From Proteobacteria bacterium UBA6503 (GTDB taxonomy: Bacteria > Pseudomonadota > Alphaproteobacteria > UBA1280 > UBA6503), in contig DJLZ01000005.1 of the NCBI GenBank assembly GCA_002436405.1, forward strand, positions 603,464-667,463: DNA of 64,000 bases. Direction: 5' to 3'. Under the pieces are notes generated by a model, which saw nothing but the letters and a program-made list of their open reading frames with translations, made no database searches and was not told where the DNA came from. The stretch's first letter is position 1, and the number at the start of each line of letters is the position of its first letter. A program made the translations under genes and the position numbers. Below are positions 52,751-61,854 of the stretch, piece by piece.

Positions 52751-54103
52751 TTAGATCCTTGCTTTACGGCCACCACGTAGGCGAGCCTTCTTCATCAAGC
52801 CTTCGTAGCGGTGTGCTACCAAAGCTGCCTGTACGCGGCTCATGCTGTCTAGTGCAACAGTCACCACAATCAATAGACTTGTACCACCAAAGTAGAATGG
52901 CACGCCGTATTGGCCAATTACCATCTGTGGAAGCACACAAATAAATGAGATGTAAACCGAACCGATGATCATCAAACGGGTCATCACTTTATCGAAGTAT
53001 TTAGCTGTCTGTGCACCTGGACGAATACCAGGAACAAAGCCGCCTTCTTTCTTAATACGCTCAGCCATCTTCTCAGGGTCCATCATAAGGGCAACCCACC
53101 AGAAGCTGAAAATAAAGATCCCTGCCACAAACAGAGTGTTAAACACCCAGTGGCTAGGGTTTAGGTACATTGCAATGTAGCTTGCAACGTTTGAGCTACC
53201 AGCAGAGTCTGCAAAGAACTGCTGAAGCATGAAACTTGGTGCCAATAGAAGCTGTGACGCTAGAATAGGACCCATAACACCCGCTAGGTTAACCTTAAGG
53301 GGCATATGGTTCACTTCACCACCTGATTGACGTGCACCTACCTGACGTTTCGGGTACTGCACTGTAATCTTGCGGTGGGCGCTCTCCATGAATACACAGA
53401 AAGCAATAATCACAACAACCATAATGGCTAGGCCAATCAGTGCAAATTCACTTAGTGAGCCTTCACGGGCCAAAGCAAAGGTTTGGATAAGGGCTTTAGG
53501 TAGCTCAGCGACGATACCTGCAAAAATCAACAGTGATGCACCGTTACCGATACCACGGGTGTTAATTTGCTCGGCCATCCATACAACAAACATTGCACCT
53601 GCAGTGAATGTAAGCGCTGTATGTAGCTTAAAGCCAATGCCTGGGTGCAGCACAACACCATCAGCCGCCATCAGCGCTGAAGACAGCATAAAGCCGTTCA
53701 TCATCGCAATACCAACAGTTAGGTAGCGAGTGTACTGGTTAATCTTGCGTTTACCCGCCTCGCCTTCTTTCTCCAACTCTTGGAGTGAAGGAACGGTCTT
53801 AGCAAGAATCTGCACAAAAATAGAGGCAAGAATGTAAGGAATAATGTTAAGGGCAAAAATAGAGGCACGGGCAAAAGCACCACCTGTGAACATGTTCAAC
53901 ATGCCCAAGATGCCTTCTTGTAGGTTTGCCTGAGAGAACTTCGCCAGCGCGATTGGGTCAATCCCTGGGATAGGAATATGCGTACCCATACGGAATACAA
54001 TAAGAACACCTAAAACAAACAGAATGCGACGTTGTAGGTCCTTAGCTTTACCAAACGCTTCAACTGCAGCGTTTGAATTTTTCTGTTGGCGTTGTGAAGC
54101 CAT
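52751..54103 (-). CDS. secY: Protein translocase subunit SecY
   Basis: The ATG at 54103 is chosen (MASQRQQ…) because GAGAGGG precedes it; 450 residues. Ten membrane helices; GMLNMFTGGAF plug region and the cytoplasmic loop KRQVGARQSGGEVNHMPLKVN are typical. Central channel of Sec export. Separated from rplO by a terminator-like hairpin. Confidence 0.97.
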   Translation of the reverse strand: MASQRQQKNSNAAVEAFGKAKDLQRRILFVLGVLIVFRMGTHIPIPGIDPIALAKFSQANLQEGILGMLNMFTGGAFARASIFALNIIPYILASIFVQILAKTVPSLQELEKEGEAGKRKINQYTRYLTVGIAMMNGFMLSSALMAADGVVLHPGIGFKLHTALTFTAGAMFVVWMAEQINTRGIGNGASLLIFAGIVAELPKALIQTFALAREGSLSEFALIGLAIMVVVIIAFCVFMESAHRKITVQYPKRQVGARQSGGEVNHMPLKVNLAGVMGPILASQLLLAPSFMLQQFFADSAGSSNVASYIAMYLNPSHWVFNTLFVAGIFIFSFWWVALMMDPEKMAERIKKEGGFVPGIRPGAQTAKYFDKVMTRLMIIGSVYISFICVLPQMVIGQYGVPFYFGGTSLLIVVTVALDSMSRVQAALVAHRYEGLMKKARLRGGRKARI

Positions 54104-54174
54104 GGGCGTATTCCCTCTCAAAAAGTTAAAAGTATGCACAGCATACTAACAAAAATAAGCAAGTCTGGTCGGCA

Positions 54175-54213
54175 AAAAGCAGTCCCCAGCACATAAAAGT
54201 GCTGGGAACTGCC
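54175..54213 (-). terminator. Terminator-like hairpin between rplO and secY
   Basis: Minus-strand stem of 14 bp (GCAGTTCCCAGCAC / GTGCTGGGGACTGC, one T-G pair), loop TTTTAT, then TTTTT. It meets the criteria of an intrinsic terminator inside an operon that is normally continuous, so it may attenuate or separate secY and the genes after it. Confidence 0.8.
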
Positions 54214-54227
54214 TAAAACCTTAAGCT

Positions 54228-54755
54228 TTAGCTTTTAGCAGCTTCTTGACGACGAAGAACCTGCTTAGGTAGGAATTTTTCGATCTTAGTTAGTGGAGCA
54301 ACAGTTACTTTGCCACCAGCTTTTTCGATTTTTTCCTGAGCTGATTTAGAAATCGCTTGAGTTTCGATTGTCAGCTTAGCTGAAATCTCACCTGAGCCTA
54401 GGATCTTAAGACCGTCGTGCTCTTTTTTAGTGAAGCCGATTTCTTTCAGTAGTTCTAGGTTAACGGTTTTCTTACCGTCTAGACGCTTGTCATCAACCAT
54501 CTTTTGTAGCTGTGATAGGTTCACAGTTACGAAAGTTTTACGGAAGTTGAAGTTGTTAAAACCACGAATTGGCAAGCGACGGTATAGAGGGTTTTGACCA
54601 CCTTCGAAACCTGGCATTACTTTACCACCTGAACGTGATTTCTGACCTTTTTGGCCACGACCACAGGTTTTACCAACGCCGCTACCGATACCACGACCAA
54701 CACGTTGTGCTAGACCGCGTGCGCCTTTGTTATCGCTTAGTGTGTTTAGTTTCAT
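54228..54755 (-). CDS. rplO: Large ribosomal subunit protein uL15
   Basis: 175 residues; GIGSGVGKTCGRGQKGQKSR near the start is diagnostic. A slightly long C-terminus. Followed by the hairpin at 54175-54213. Confidence 0.98.
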   Translation of the reverse strand: MKLNTLSDNKGARGLAQRVGRGIGSGVGKTCGRGQKGQKSRSGGKVMPGFEGGQNPLYRRLPIRGFNNFNFRKTFVTVNLSQLQKMVDDKRLDGKKTVNLELLKEIGFTKKEHDGLKILGSGEISAKLTIETQAISKSAQEKIEKAGGKVTVAPLTKIEKFLPKQVLRRQEAAKS

Positions 54756-54779
54756 AATACTATCCTTTATATAAGGCTA

Positions 54780-54962
54780 TTATTTAGCAACGGTAACTAG
54801 GTGGCTGACCTTGTTGATCATGCCCCAAGTTGCGTCGTTGTCTGGCAACTCAACAGTACGGTGCATTTTACCTAGGCCCATTGCTTTAAGCGTGGCGCCT
54901 TGGCTTTTCTCGCGACCGATTGAACTACGAGTTTGCGTTACTTTAACAGTTTTAGAAGCCAT
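54780..54962 (-). CDS. rpmD: Large ribosomal subunit protein uL30
   Basis: 60 residues; VKVTQTRSSIGREKSQGATLKAMGLGKMHR region is diagnostic (key residues RSSIGR and LGL-type turn). Starts 2 nt after rpsE ends. Confidence 0.97.
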   Translation of the reverse strand: MASKTVKVTQTRSSIGREKSQGATLKAMGLGKMHRTVELPDNDATWGMINKVSHLVTVAK

Positions 54963-54964
54963 GA

Positions 54965-55672
54965 TTATTTAGCCTCCTTCTTAGCTGTTGTCTTAGCGGC
55001 AGCTTTTTTAGCTGGTGCTTTTTTCTCAGCTTTAGCGTCGTCCTTCTTCGCAGCAGCCTTCTTAGGTGCAGCCTTCTTAGCAGGAGCTTTTTCAGCTTTA
55101 GCAGCTGGCTTAGCTTCTGTTGAAGTTTCTTCGCCTGATGAGATTGGCACACCGGCGCTTACGCGGCGGTCACGCAATTCATTCATTTTAAGGCCACGCT
55201 TAGCAGCAATACCACGAGGTGTTTGCATGTTAGCGAAAGCTTCAAATGTAGCTTGAATTAGGTTGTATGGGTTGTTTGAACCAAGTGACTTAGCAACAAC
55301 GTCGCGCATGCCCATTGATTCGAAAACAGCACGCATTGGACCACCGGCAATAATACCAGTACCAGGTGTTGCTGGTTTCATGAATACCTTTGAACCACCG
55401 AATTCACCGTAAATGTTGTGGTGAATTGTGCGGCCTTCGCGCATTGGAACGCGAACCATACGTTTTTTAGCTTCGTCGGTTGCTTTACGAACAGCTTCAG
55501 GCACTTCTTTAGCCTTACCACTACCCCAACCTACGCGGCCAGCTTCATCACCCACAACAACAATTGCTGAGAATGAAAAACGGCGGCCACCTTTAACTAC
55601 TTTAGCAACGCGACCAATATTAACGAGCTTATCTACGTAGCCGCTGTTGTCTTTTTCTTCTCTGAAAGCCAT
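54965..55672 (-). CDS. rpsE: Small ribosomal subunit protein uS5 with long Lys/Ala tail
   Basis: 235 residues versus about 165-190 usually. Normal S5 to about residue 180 (RVAKVVKGGRRFSFSAIVVVGD…; PGTGIIAGGPMRAVFE). The last ~50 residues are a repetitive Lys/Ala/Pro tail like that of bL17 here. S5 shapes decoding accuracy at the mRNA entry. Confidence 0.97.
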   Translation of the reverse strand: MAFREEKDNSGYVDKLVNIGRVAKVVKGGRRFSFSAIVVVGDEAGRVGWGSGKAKEVPEAVRKATDEAKKRMVRVPMREGRTIHHNIYGEFGGSKVFMKPATPGTGIIAGGPMRAVFESMGMRDVVAKSLGSNNPYNLIQATFEAFANMQTPRGIAAKRGLKMNELRDRRVSAGVPISSGEETSTEAKPAAKAEKAPAKKAAPKKAAAKKDDAKAEKKAPAKKAAAKTTAKKEAK

Positions 55673-55697
55673 TTTACTTTACTTCCTTACTATACGA

Positions 55698-56060
55698 TTA
55701 AAAGTTCAGGCCACCAGCGCGTGCAGCGTCTGCCAAAGCCTTAACACGGCCATGGTAACGGAAAGCACCACGGTCAAAGAATACATCTTTAACACCGGCT
55801 TTTTTCGCACGTTTTGCTAGTTCTTCACCTACTTTGGTTGCGCCATCAATGCTTGCACCTGACTTGATGCTGCCACGTAGCTCTTTATCAACTGTTGAAG
55901 CTGAAACAAGTGTTTTGCCTTCAGCGTCGTCGATAATTTGTGCGTAAATGTGGCTGTTGCTGCGGAAGATGCTTAGGCGTTGACGGCCTGTACCTGTAGC
56001 AGCAGCTTTCAAGTGGTGACGCATACGACGAGCGCGGCGGACTACTTTATTCTCAATCAT
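55698..56060 (-). CDS. rplR: Large ribosomal subunit protein uL18
   Basis: 120 residues; RLSIFRSNSHIYAQIIDD and the C-terminal DRGAFRYHGRVKALADAAR are diagnostic. Binds 5S rRNA. Confidence 0.98.
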   Translation of the reverse strand: MIENKVVRRARRMRHHLKAAATGTGRQRLSIFRSNSHIYAQIIDDAEGKTLVSASTVDKELRGSIKSGASIDGATKVGEELAKRAKKAGVKDVFFDRGAFRYHGRVKALADAARAGGLNF

Positions 56061-56096
56061 TTTAAAAACCCTTTAGCTAATACGTTTAATTAGCGG

Positions 56097-56633
56097 TTAT
56101 TTTTTCTTCTTGCCTTCTTTCATGCGTACACGTTCGTCAGCGTAACGGATACCTTTACCTTTGTAAGGCTCCGGAGGACGAACTGCGCGCACGTCGGCAG
56201 CAAATTGGCCAAGCTTTTGCTTGTCAAAACCAGTAATAGAAATGTTGGTGTTGTCGGTAACTTCTACCTTCAAACCTTCAGGAATTGGCATTTCAACAGG
56301 GTGTGAAAAACCAGCGCTAATATCTAGCAAGTTCCCTTTAACAGCAGCACGGTAACCAACGCCATGAACAGTAAGCTTTTTCGAAAAACCTTCTGAAACA
56401 CCTTGAACCATGTTTGCGATGGTTGCGCGGCTGGTGCCCCATAGAGCACGTGCAGCTTTAGTGTTGTTGCGAGGCTCAAAAGTCACCTCGTTATCTTTAT
56501 GTGAAAATTCCACGTCCTGATGAACAGACCAGGTCATTGTGCCTAGTTTGCCCTTAACAGTAATATCGCGGCCATTAACCTGTAGTTCTACACCTTGAGG
56601 AATAGCAACAGGGTTCTTACCAACTCGTGACAT
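56097..56633 (-). CDS. rplF: Large ribosomal subunit protein uL6
   Basis: 178 residues; MSRVGKNPVAIPQGVELQ and VRPPEPYKGKGIRY are diagnostic. Near the GTPase centre of the 50S. Confidence 0.98.
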   Translation of the reverse strand: MSRVGKNPVAIPQGVELQVNGRDITVKGKLGTMTWSVHQDVEFSHKDNEVTFEPRNNTKAARALWGTSRATIANMVQGVSEGFSKKLTVHGVGYRAAVKGNLLDISAGFSHPVEMPIPEGLKVEVTDNTNISITGFDKQKLGQFAADVRAVRPPEPYKGKGIRYADERVRMKEGKKKK

Positions 56634-56651
56634 TTTATAAACTCCCTTATC

Positions 56652-57044
56652 TTAGAAGACTTGGCACAGCAGTTCGCCGCCAAGTTTCTTTTCACGTGCG
56701 TCCATATCAGTCATTACACCGTGTGAAGTTGTCACGATAGTAATACCGAGACCATCACGCATTGTTGGAATGTCTGTTGAACTTGTGTACTGACGAAGGC
56801 CAGGTGTTGAAAGACGCTTAATTTCGTTGATTACAGGCTGACCTGCGTAGTATTTCAACTCAACATCAAGAACTGCAAAGCCCTTTTCGTCTTTAGCTTC
56901 TGTTACACCAAGGATGTAACCTTCTTTTTCTAGTACTTCAGCAATAGCCTTCTTCACTTTAGAAGCAGGCATGCGCACTACATTTTTCTTTGCATGCTGG
57001 CCGTTACGAATACGGGTCAACATATCTGCAATTGGATCACTCAT
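56652..57044 (-). CDS. rpsH: Small ribosomal subunit protein uS8
   Basis: Start set at the second Met (MSDPIADMLTRIRNGQ), the family start; 130 residues. C-terminal GLGITIVTTSHGVMTDMDA is diagnostic. In E. coli S8 represses the spc operon by binding its mRNA near rplE; no such site was verified here. Confidence 0.96.
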   Translation of the reverse strand: MSDPIADMLTRIRNGQHAKKNVVRMPASKVKKAIAEVLEKEGYILGVTEAKDEKGFAVLDVELKYYAGQPVINEIKRLSTPGLRQYTSSTDIPTMRDGLGITIVTTSHGVMTDMDAREKKLGGELLCQVF

Positions 57045-57060
57045 AGTCATAGTAATACCC

Positions 57061-57366
57061 TTACCAGCTAGATTTTGTTACGCCAGGCAACTTACCGTAA
57101 GAGGCCATCTCACGGAAAACGTTACGGCAAATTTTGAACTTACGGTAGTTACCGCGACCACGACCTGTGATCGAACAACGGTTACGTACACGTACTGAGC
57201 TAGAATCTTTTGGAAGCTTGTTCAGAGCATCACGAGCGTCCATGCGCTCGTCCCATGAAAGGCTTTCGTCAATGATTTTAGCTTTTAGCTCCGCGCGAAG
57301 GTCAGCCTTGTTTTCTACAAGACGTTTACGACGTTCGTTACGGTTGATAACACCAACTTTAGCCAT
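57061..57366 (-). CDS. rpsN: Small ribosomal subunit protein uS14 (zinc-free form)
   Basis: 101 residues, the long C-minus form without CxxC pairs; RNRCSITGRGRGNYRKF is diagnostic. Overlaps the rplE stop by one base. Confidence 0.98.
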   Translation of the reverse strand: MAKVGVINRNERRKRLVENKADLRAELKAKIIDESLSWDERMDARDALNKLPKDSSSVRVRNRCSITGRGRGNYRKFKICRNVFREMASYGKLPGVTKSSW

Positions 57367-57968
57367 TATTGGTCATCTCCTTTTGTCTGTCCTTTGAAAG
57401 GCATGCCGAACTCTTTAAGTAGAGCTAGAGCGCCTTTATTGTCTTCTGCTGTTGTACAGATAATGATATCCATACCACGGACCATATCGGTCTTGTCAAA
57501 ATCAATCTCAGGGAAGATCAACTGTTCCTTGATACCCATGGCATAGTTGCCACGGCCGTCAAATGACTTAGCTGATACACCTTCAAAGTCGCGAACACGA
57601 GGTAGAGCGATTGTTACCAAACGGTCTAGGAATTCGTACATGCGGCGGCCGCGTAGAGTTACTTTACAACCTACTGGCATGCCTTCACGAATTTTAAATG
57701 TCGCGATTGATTTCTTAGCGCGTGTTACAACTGGAGCCTGACCAGTGATAAGGCTCATGTCGCGTACTGCGCCGTCGATCAATTTTTTGTCTTCGTTAGC
57801 TTTACCAACACCCATGTTTACCACGATCTTAGTTAGACGAGGTACAGCCATTGGGTTTTTAATGCCCAATTCCTTTTTAAGGTCGGCAGCAATGCGCTCG
57901 TCGTACTCTTTACGTAGACGTGTCATTGCAGGTGCTGCTGCTTTTTTGGTGGTTTTTTTCTCAACCAT
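57366..57968 (-). CDS. rplE: Large ribosomal subunit protein uL5 with short Lys/Ala N-tail
   Basis: 200 residues; the first ~13 residues (VEKKTTKKAAAPA) are a Lys/Ala extension not usual in uL5. The rest is normal (GVGKANEDKKLIDGA…, RDFEGVSAKSFDGRGNYAMG). Binds 5S rRNA. Confidence 0.98.
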   Translation of the reverse strand: MVEKKTTKKAAAPAMTRLRKEYDERIAADLKKELGIKNPMAVPRLTKIVVNMGVGKANEDKKLIDGAVRDMSLITGQAPVVTRAKKSIATFKIREGMPVGCKVTLRGRRMYEFLDRLVTIALPRVRDFEGVSAKSFDGRGNYAMGIKEQLIFPEIDFDKTDMVRGMDIIICTTAEDNKGALALLKEFGMPFKGQTKGDDQ

Positions 57969-57978
57969 TAGTCCACCC

Positions 57979-58311
57979 TTACTTATCTAGTTCTTGGCCG
58001 CTCTTTTTGGCAAAGCGTACTTTTTTGCCATCTTTGAGCGTTTTGAAGCCAATACGAGTTGCTTCACCTGTTTTAGGGTCAGCAATCATCACGTTAGAAA
58101 CGTGGATTGGAGCTTCTTTGTTAATAATACCGGCTTCATCGCCCATACGCATTGGACGCTGGTGACGCTTCACCATGTTCAAACCACCCACGATAACGCG
58201 GTCTTCTTTGGTTAGAACTTTAGTGATAACACCAGTTTTGCCTTTTTCCTTACCAGCAGTAACAATTACGTTATCGCCAGTTTTTAGGTAGCTGTTGAAT
58301 TGACGTGTCAT
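57979..58311 (-). CDS. rplX: Large ribosomal subunit protein uL24
   Basis: 110 residues; KTGDNVIVTAGKEKGKTGVI (KOW motif) is diagnostic. Assembly initiator of the 50S. Confidence 0.98.
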   Translation of the reverse strand: MTRQFNSYLKTGDNVIVTAGKEKGKTGVITKVLTKEDRVIVGGLNMVKRHQRPMRMGDEAGIINKEAPIHVSNVMIADPKTGEATRIGFKTLKDGKKVRFAKKSGQELDK

Positions 58312-58313
58312 GA

Positions 58314-58682
58314 TTACAGCACCTCCGGAGCCAATGAAACGATTTTCATGTACTGGCGAGCGCGCAGTTCACGGGCCACAGGGCCAAAAATACGTGTACC
58401 TACTGGTTCGCCTTTTTTGTCGATAAGTACAGCTGCGTTTCGGTCGAAACGGATTGTTGTACCATCTTTACGGTGAATCTCTTTTGCTGAGCGTACGATA
58501 ACGGCACGAGCAACTTCACCTTTTTTAACTTTACCGCGAGGGATAGCGTCTTTAATGGCGACAACAATAACATCACCTACGCGAGCGTAGCGGCGCTTTG
58601 AGCCACCTAGAACTTTAATACACTGTACAAGACGTGCACCAGAGTTGTCAGCGACATCCATTGTGCTTTCTACTTGGATCAT
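58314..58682 (-). CDS. rplN: Large ribosomal subunit protein uL14
   Basis: 122 residues; MIQVESTMDVADNSGAR and GTRIFGPVARELR are diagnostic. First gene of the classical spc operon, here 23 nt after rpsQ without a terminator. Confidence 0.98.
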   Translation of the reverse strand: MIQVESTMDVADNSGARLVQCIKVLGGSKRRYARVGDVIVVAIKDAIPRGKVKKGEVARAVIVRSAKEIHRKDGTTIRFDRNAAVLIDKKGEPVGTRIFGPVARELRARQYMKIVSLAPEVL

Positions 58683-58705
58683 CTTTTTCTACTCCAATTA
58701 GGATG

Positions 58706-58957
58706 TTATTTAGTTGAAGCCGCTGACTCGTCGGTCAGTACTTCCCAGCGCTTCAAGCGTGAGAATGGCTTGCATTCGATAATTTTAACCGATGCACCTT
58801 CCTGCAATTGGTTTGACTCGTCATGAGCATGAAATTTCTTGCTGTGACGGATCGTCTTACCATACAGAGGGTGCTTAACCGCGCGGTCAACGCGTACGAC
58901 TACAGTTTTGTCAGACTTAGTGCTAACAACTGTACCCTTCAAAATACGACGTGGCAT
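58706..58957 (-). CDS. rpsQ: Small ribosomal subunit protein uS17
   Basis: ATG 58957 chosen (MPRRILKGTVVS…), 1 nt after the rpmC stop with GGAGG inside rpmC's end; 83 residues. HPLYGKTIRHSKKFHAHDE is diagnostic. Confidence 0.97.
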   Translation of the reverse strand: MPRRILKGTVVSTKSDKTVVVRVDRAVKHPLYGKTIRHSKKFHAHDESNQLQEGASVKIIECKPFSRLKRWEVLTDESAASTK

Positions 58958-58958
58958 T

Positions 58959-59168
58959 TTACTTCGCCTCCACTGATGCACCTGAGGTGCGTTGGTTCAT
59001 TTCTGTTTTCAAGCGGGCAATGTCGCGACGCACTTCGCTAGAGCGGTGTGTCTTCTCCAATTGGCCAGTGGCCTTTTGGAAACGTAGGCCCATTTGCTCC
59101 TTACGAAGCTCTAGCAGCTTGTCTTTGACCTGATCGTTGCTCAGGGCACGGATTTCTTGTGCTTTCAT
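58959..59168 (-). CDS. rpmC: Large ribosomal subunit protein uL29
   Basis: ATG 59168 chosen for AAGGATAG upstream; 69 residues. LRKEQMGLRFQKATGQLEKTH is the family core (key residues L-R-K-E and F-x-x-A-x-G-Q). At the peptide exit, next to trigger factor and SRP sites. Confidence 0.96.
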   Translation of the reverse strand: MKAQEIRALSNDQVKDKLLELRKEQMGLRFQKATGQLEKTHRSSEVRRDIARLKTEMNQRTSGASVEAK

Positions 59169-59198
59169 AGTCACTATCCTTAGTTACTTTGGGCCCGA

Positions 59199-59609
59199 CT
59201 AGAAGTCGCGGCTTACCATTGTTGTTTTAACAGGTAGCTTGTTCGCAGCAAGACGGAACGCCTCACGTGCTACTTCTTCTTTCACGCCTGCCATTTCGTA
59301 CATAATACGACCTGGTTTTACGCGAGCTACCCAGTATTCTGGGTTACCTTTACCTTTACCCTGACGTACTTCTGCCGGTTTTTTCGACACAGGTACATCT
59401 GGGAAGATGCGGATCCAAATACGACCACCACGAGCAATGTAACGAGTCATCGCACGACGTGCTGCCTCGATCTGGCGCGCTGTAATACGCGCTGGCTCTA
59501 GGCTTTTAAGGCCGAATTCGCCGAAGTTTACTTCAGACCCACCCTTAGCCATACCATGGATACGACCTTTATGGGCTTTACGAAACTTTGTTTTCTTGGG
59601 TTGCAACAT
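59199..59609 (-). CDS. rplP: Large ribosomal subunit protein uL16
   Basis: 136 residues; MLQPKKTKFRKAHKGR and GRIWIRIFPDVPVSKKP are diagnostic. Contacts the A-site tRNA. Confidence 0.98.
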   Translation of the reverse strand: MLQPKKTKFRKAHKGRIHGMAKGGSEVNFGEFGLKSLEPARITARQIEAARRAMTRYIARGGRIWIRIFPDVPVSKKPAEVRQGKGKGNPEYWVARVKPGRIMYEMAGVKEEVAREAFRLAANKLPVKTTMVSRDF

Positions 59610-59650
59610 AGCAATTATTCCTCACTTTTCAAGTACTATTCGTCAAATAA

Positions 59651-60307
59651 TTATTGTGATGACGAATCTGTACGGTCAATTTCAACCTTTTCACCGTGGT
59701 TCAACCATACCTTAATACCGATAATACCGTAGGTTGGTTTCGAACGTGCAACACCGTAATCGATGTCTGAACGTAGGGTGTGTAGAGGTAGGTTACCTTC
59801 GCGGTACCACTCTGTACGTGCAATATCAGCACCACCCAAACGGCCAGATACGTTAATACGGATACCTTTAACGCCTTGTGACATGGCGTTTTGTACGGCA
59901 CGCTTCATAGCGCGACGGAAGGCAACACGACGTTCGATCTGTGATGCGATGCTTTCAGCGATAAGCTGGGCGTCAGCGTCAGGGCGACGAACTTCAACGA
60001 TGTTTACGAATACTTCTGAAGAAGTTAGCTCGCTTAGAGCTTTTTTCAGAGTTTCGATGTCTTGACCTTTTTTACCAATAATCACACCAGGGCGTGCTGT
60101 GTGGATAAACACACGGCATTTTTGCGCTGGGCGTTCGATTACGATTTTTGAAACACTAGCACCTTTAAGACGCTTGTTCAAAAATTCGCGAATTTTGTGA
60201 TCTTCTTCTAGCAAGCCAGCGTAGTCCGCTTTGTTAGCAAACCAGCGTGAGTCCCAAGTGCGGTTAACACCTAGGCGCAGACCAATTGGATTAACTTTCT
60301 GTCCCAT
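59651..60307 (-). CDS. rpsC: Small ribosomal subunit protein uS3
   Basis: ATG 60307 chosen (MGQKVNPIGLRLG…), overlapping the rplV stop as TAATG; 218 residues. KH domain with PGVIIGKKGQDIETL is diagnostic. mRNA entry channel. Confidence 0.98.
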   Translation of the reverse strand: MGQKVNPIGLRLGVNRTWDSRWFANKADYAGLLEEDHKIREFLNKRLKGASVSKIVIERPAQKCRVFIHTARPGVIIGKKGQDIETLKKALSELTSSEVFVNIVEVRRPDADAQLIAESIASQIERRVAFRRAMKRAVQNAMSQGVKGIRINVSGRLGGADIARTEWYREGNLPLHTLRSDIDYGVARSKPTYGIIGIKVWLNHGEKVEIDRTDSSSQ

Positions 60308-60696
60308 TATTTCTGACCCTCTTTTGCTTGCTTTTCTGCCACAACAATAGTCATGTGGCAAGTTGGTTTAAGAATACGAGCACCGCGACCGCGACCACGA
60401 GCGTGCCAGCGTTTCATTACGATGCTTTTGTCAGCAAACGCACGTGAAACAACTAGGTTGTCGATGTTCAGGTTGTGGTTGTTCTCGGCATTCGCAATAG
60501 CAGACTCCAGAACACCTTTTGCTAGTTTAGCGGTCTTCTTTGGAGAGAAAGTAAGAGCAGCTAGAGCGTCTTCTACTTTCTTGCCTTTAATCATATCTAG
60601 TACCAGGCCAGCTTTCTGTGGGCTTGTGCGCACAGTACGTAGCACTGCTTGTGCTTCGTTCTCAGCCAGGCGACGAGGTTGTTTTTGCTTAGACAT
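60307..60696 (-). CDS. rplV: Large ribosomal subunit protein uL22
   Basis: 129 residues; RTSPQKAGLVLDMIKGK and the C-terminal RGRGARILKPTCHMTIVV are diagnostic. Its hairpin lines the exit tunnel. Confidence 0.98.
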   Translation of the reverse strand: MSKQKQPRRLAENEAQAVLRTVRTSPQKAGLVLDMIKGKKVEDALAALTFSPKKTAKLAKGVLESAIANAENNHNLNIDNLVVSRAFADKSIVMKRWHARGRGRGARILKPTCHMTIVVAEKQAKEGQK

Positions 60697-60710
60697 TTAT
60701 CAAGCCCTCT

Positions 60711-60986
60711 CTATTTCTTCTTAACCTTGGCATCGCCATGGCCAGAATAAGTACGTGTTGGAGCAAATTCACCTAGTTTGTGACCAACCATGTTGTCGGT
60801 CACTAGAACTGGTACAAATTTGCGGCCGTTGTGCACAGCAAATGTCAAACCTACAAATTCAGGCATGATCATGCTGCGACGTGACCAAGTTTTAATAACA
60901 GTCTTCTTGCTTGTTTCAAGAGCTGCGTCAACCTTTGAAGACAAATGGTGGTCTACAAAAGGCCCTTTTTTCAATGAACGTGGCAT
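60711..60986 (-). CDS. rpsS: Small ribosomal subunit protein uS19
   Basis: 91 residues; MPRSLKKGPFVDHHL and IKTWSRRSMIMPEFVG are diagnostic. 30S head, next to uS13. Confidence 0.98.
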   Translation of the reverse strand: MPRSLKKGPFVDHHLSSKVDAALETSKKTVIKTWSRRSMIMPEFVGLTFAVHNGRKFVPVLVTDNMVGHKLGEFAPTRTYSGHGDAKVKKK

Positions 60987-61005
60987 TTAATTAACTCCCT
61001 TTGCC

Positions 61006-61836
61006 TTATTTCTTATGACGCGAACGAACGATAAGCTTGTTCGAAGGCTTCTTACGGCTGCGTGTACGGTAACCCTTAGTAGGTACACCCCAAGGTGTAA
61101 CTGGGTGACGGCCACCAGATGTCTTACCTTCACCACCACCGTGTGGGTGATCGATCGGGTTCATAACAACACCACGAACGGTAGGACGGATGCCCAACCA
61201 GCGCTTACGGCCAGCTTTACCTAGTTCTGAGTTGCCATGGTCTGGGTTTGAAACAGCACCAATTGTTGCCATGCAGGTTTCTAGTACGCGACGACGCTCG
61301 CCTGACGGCATACGTAGCATTGCGTAGCCACCGTCTTTACCAACAAGCTGAACGTATGCACCAGCTGAACGAGCCATTTGACCGCCCTTGCCTGGTTTTA
61401 GTTCAACGTTGTGAACGATGGTACCCACTGGGATGTTTTTAAGGGCTAGCGCGTTACCTGGAGTAATTTCGCTGCCTTCACCTGACATTAGCTTGTCGCC
61501 AGCTTTAACACGTTGTGGGGCTAGAATGTAAGCTAGCTCACCATCTTCGTATTTAAGCAGAGCTAGGAACGCTGTACGGTTTGGATCGTATTCCAAGCGC
61601 TCAACGTTAGCAATCATGCCAGTTTTGTTACGTTTAAAGTCAACAAGACGCAGCTTACGCTTGTGACCACCACCACGGTGGCGCACAGTAATGCGACCTG
61701 CGTTGTTACGGCCTGCGGTTTTCTTCTTAGTAACCAGCAAGCTTTTAACAGGTTTCTCGTTTGACAATTCACTACGGTCAACCGTGATAAGGTGACGGCG
61801 ACCTGGAGATGTTGGTTTGTATGTTACCAATGCCAT
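61006..61836 (-). CDS. rplB: Large ribosomal subunit protein uL2
   Basis: 276 residues; GRITVRHRGGGHKRKLR and GVVMNPIDHPHGGGEGKTSGG are diagnostic. Needed for subunit joining and peptidyl transfer. Confidence 0.99.
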   Translation of the reverse strand: MALVTYKPTSPGRRHLITVDRSELSNEKPVKSLLVTKKKTAGRNNAGRITVRHRGGGHKRKLRLVDFKRNKTGMIANVERLEYDPNRTAFLALLKYEDGELAYILAPQRVKAGDKLMSGEGSEITPGNALALKNIPVGTIVHNVELKPGKGGQMARSAGAYVQLVGKDGGYAMLRMPSGERRRVLETCMATIGAVSNPDHGNSELGKAGRKRWLGIRPTVRGVVMNPIDHPHGGGEGKTSGGRHPVTPWGVPTKGYRTRSRKKPSNKLIVRSRHKK

Positions 61837-61854
61837 TGTCTTAGTTCCTTTATA

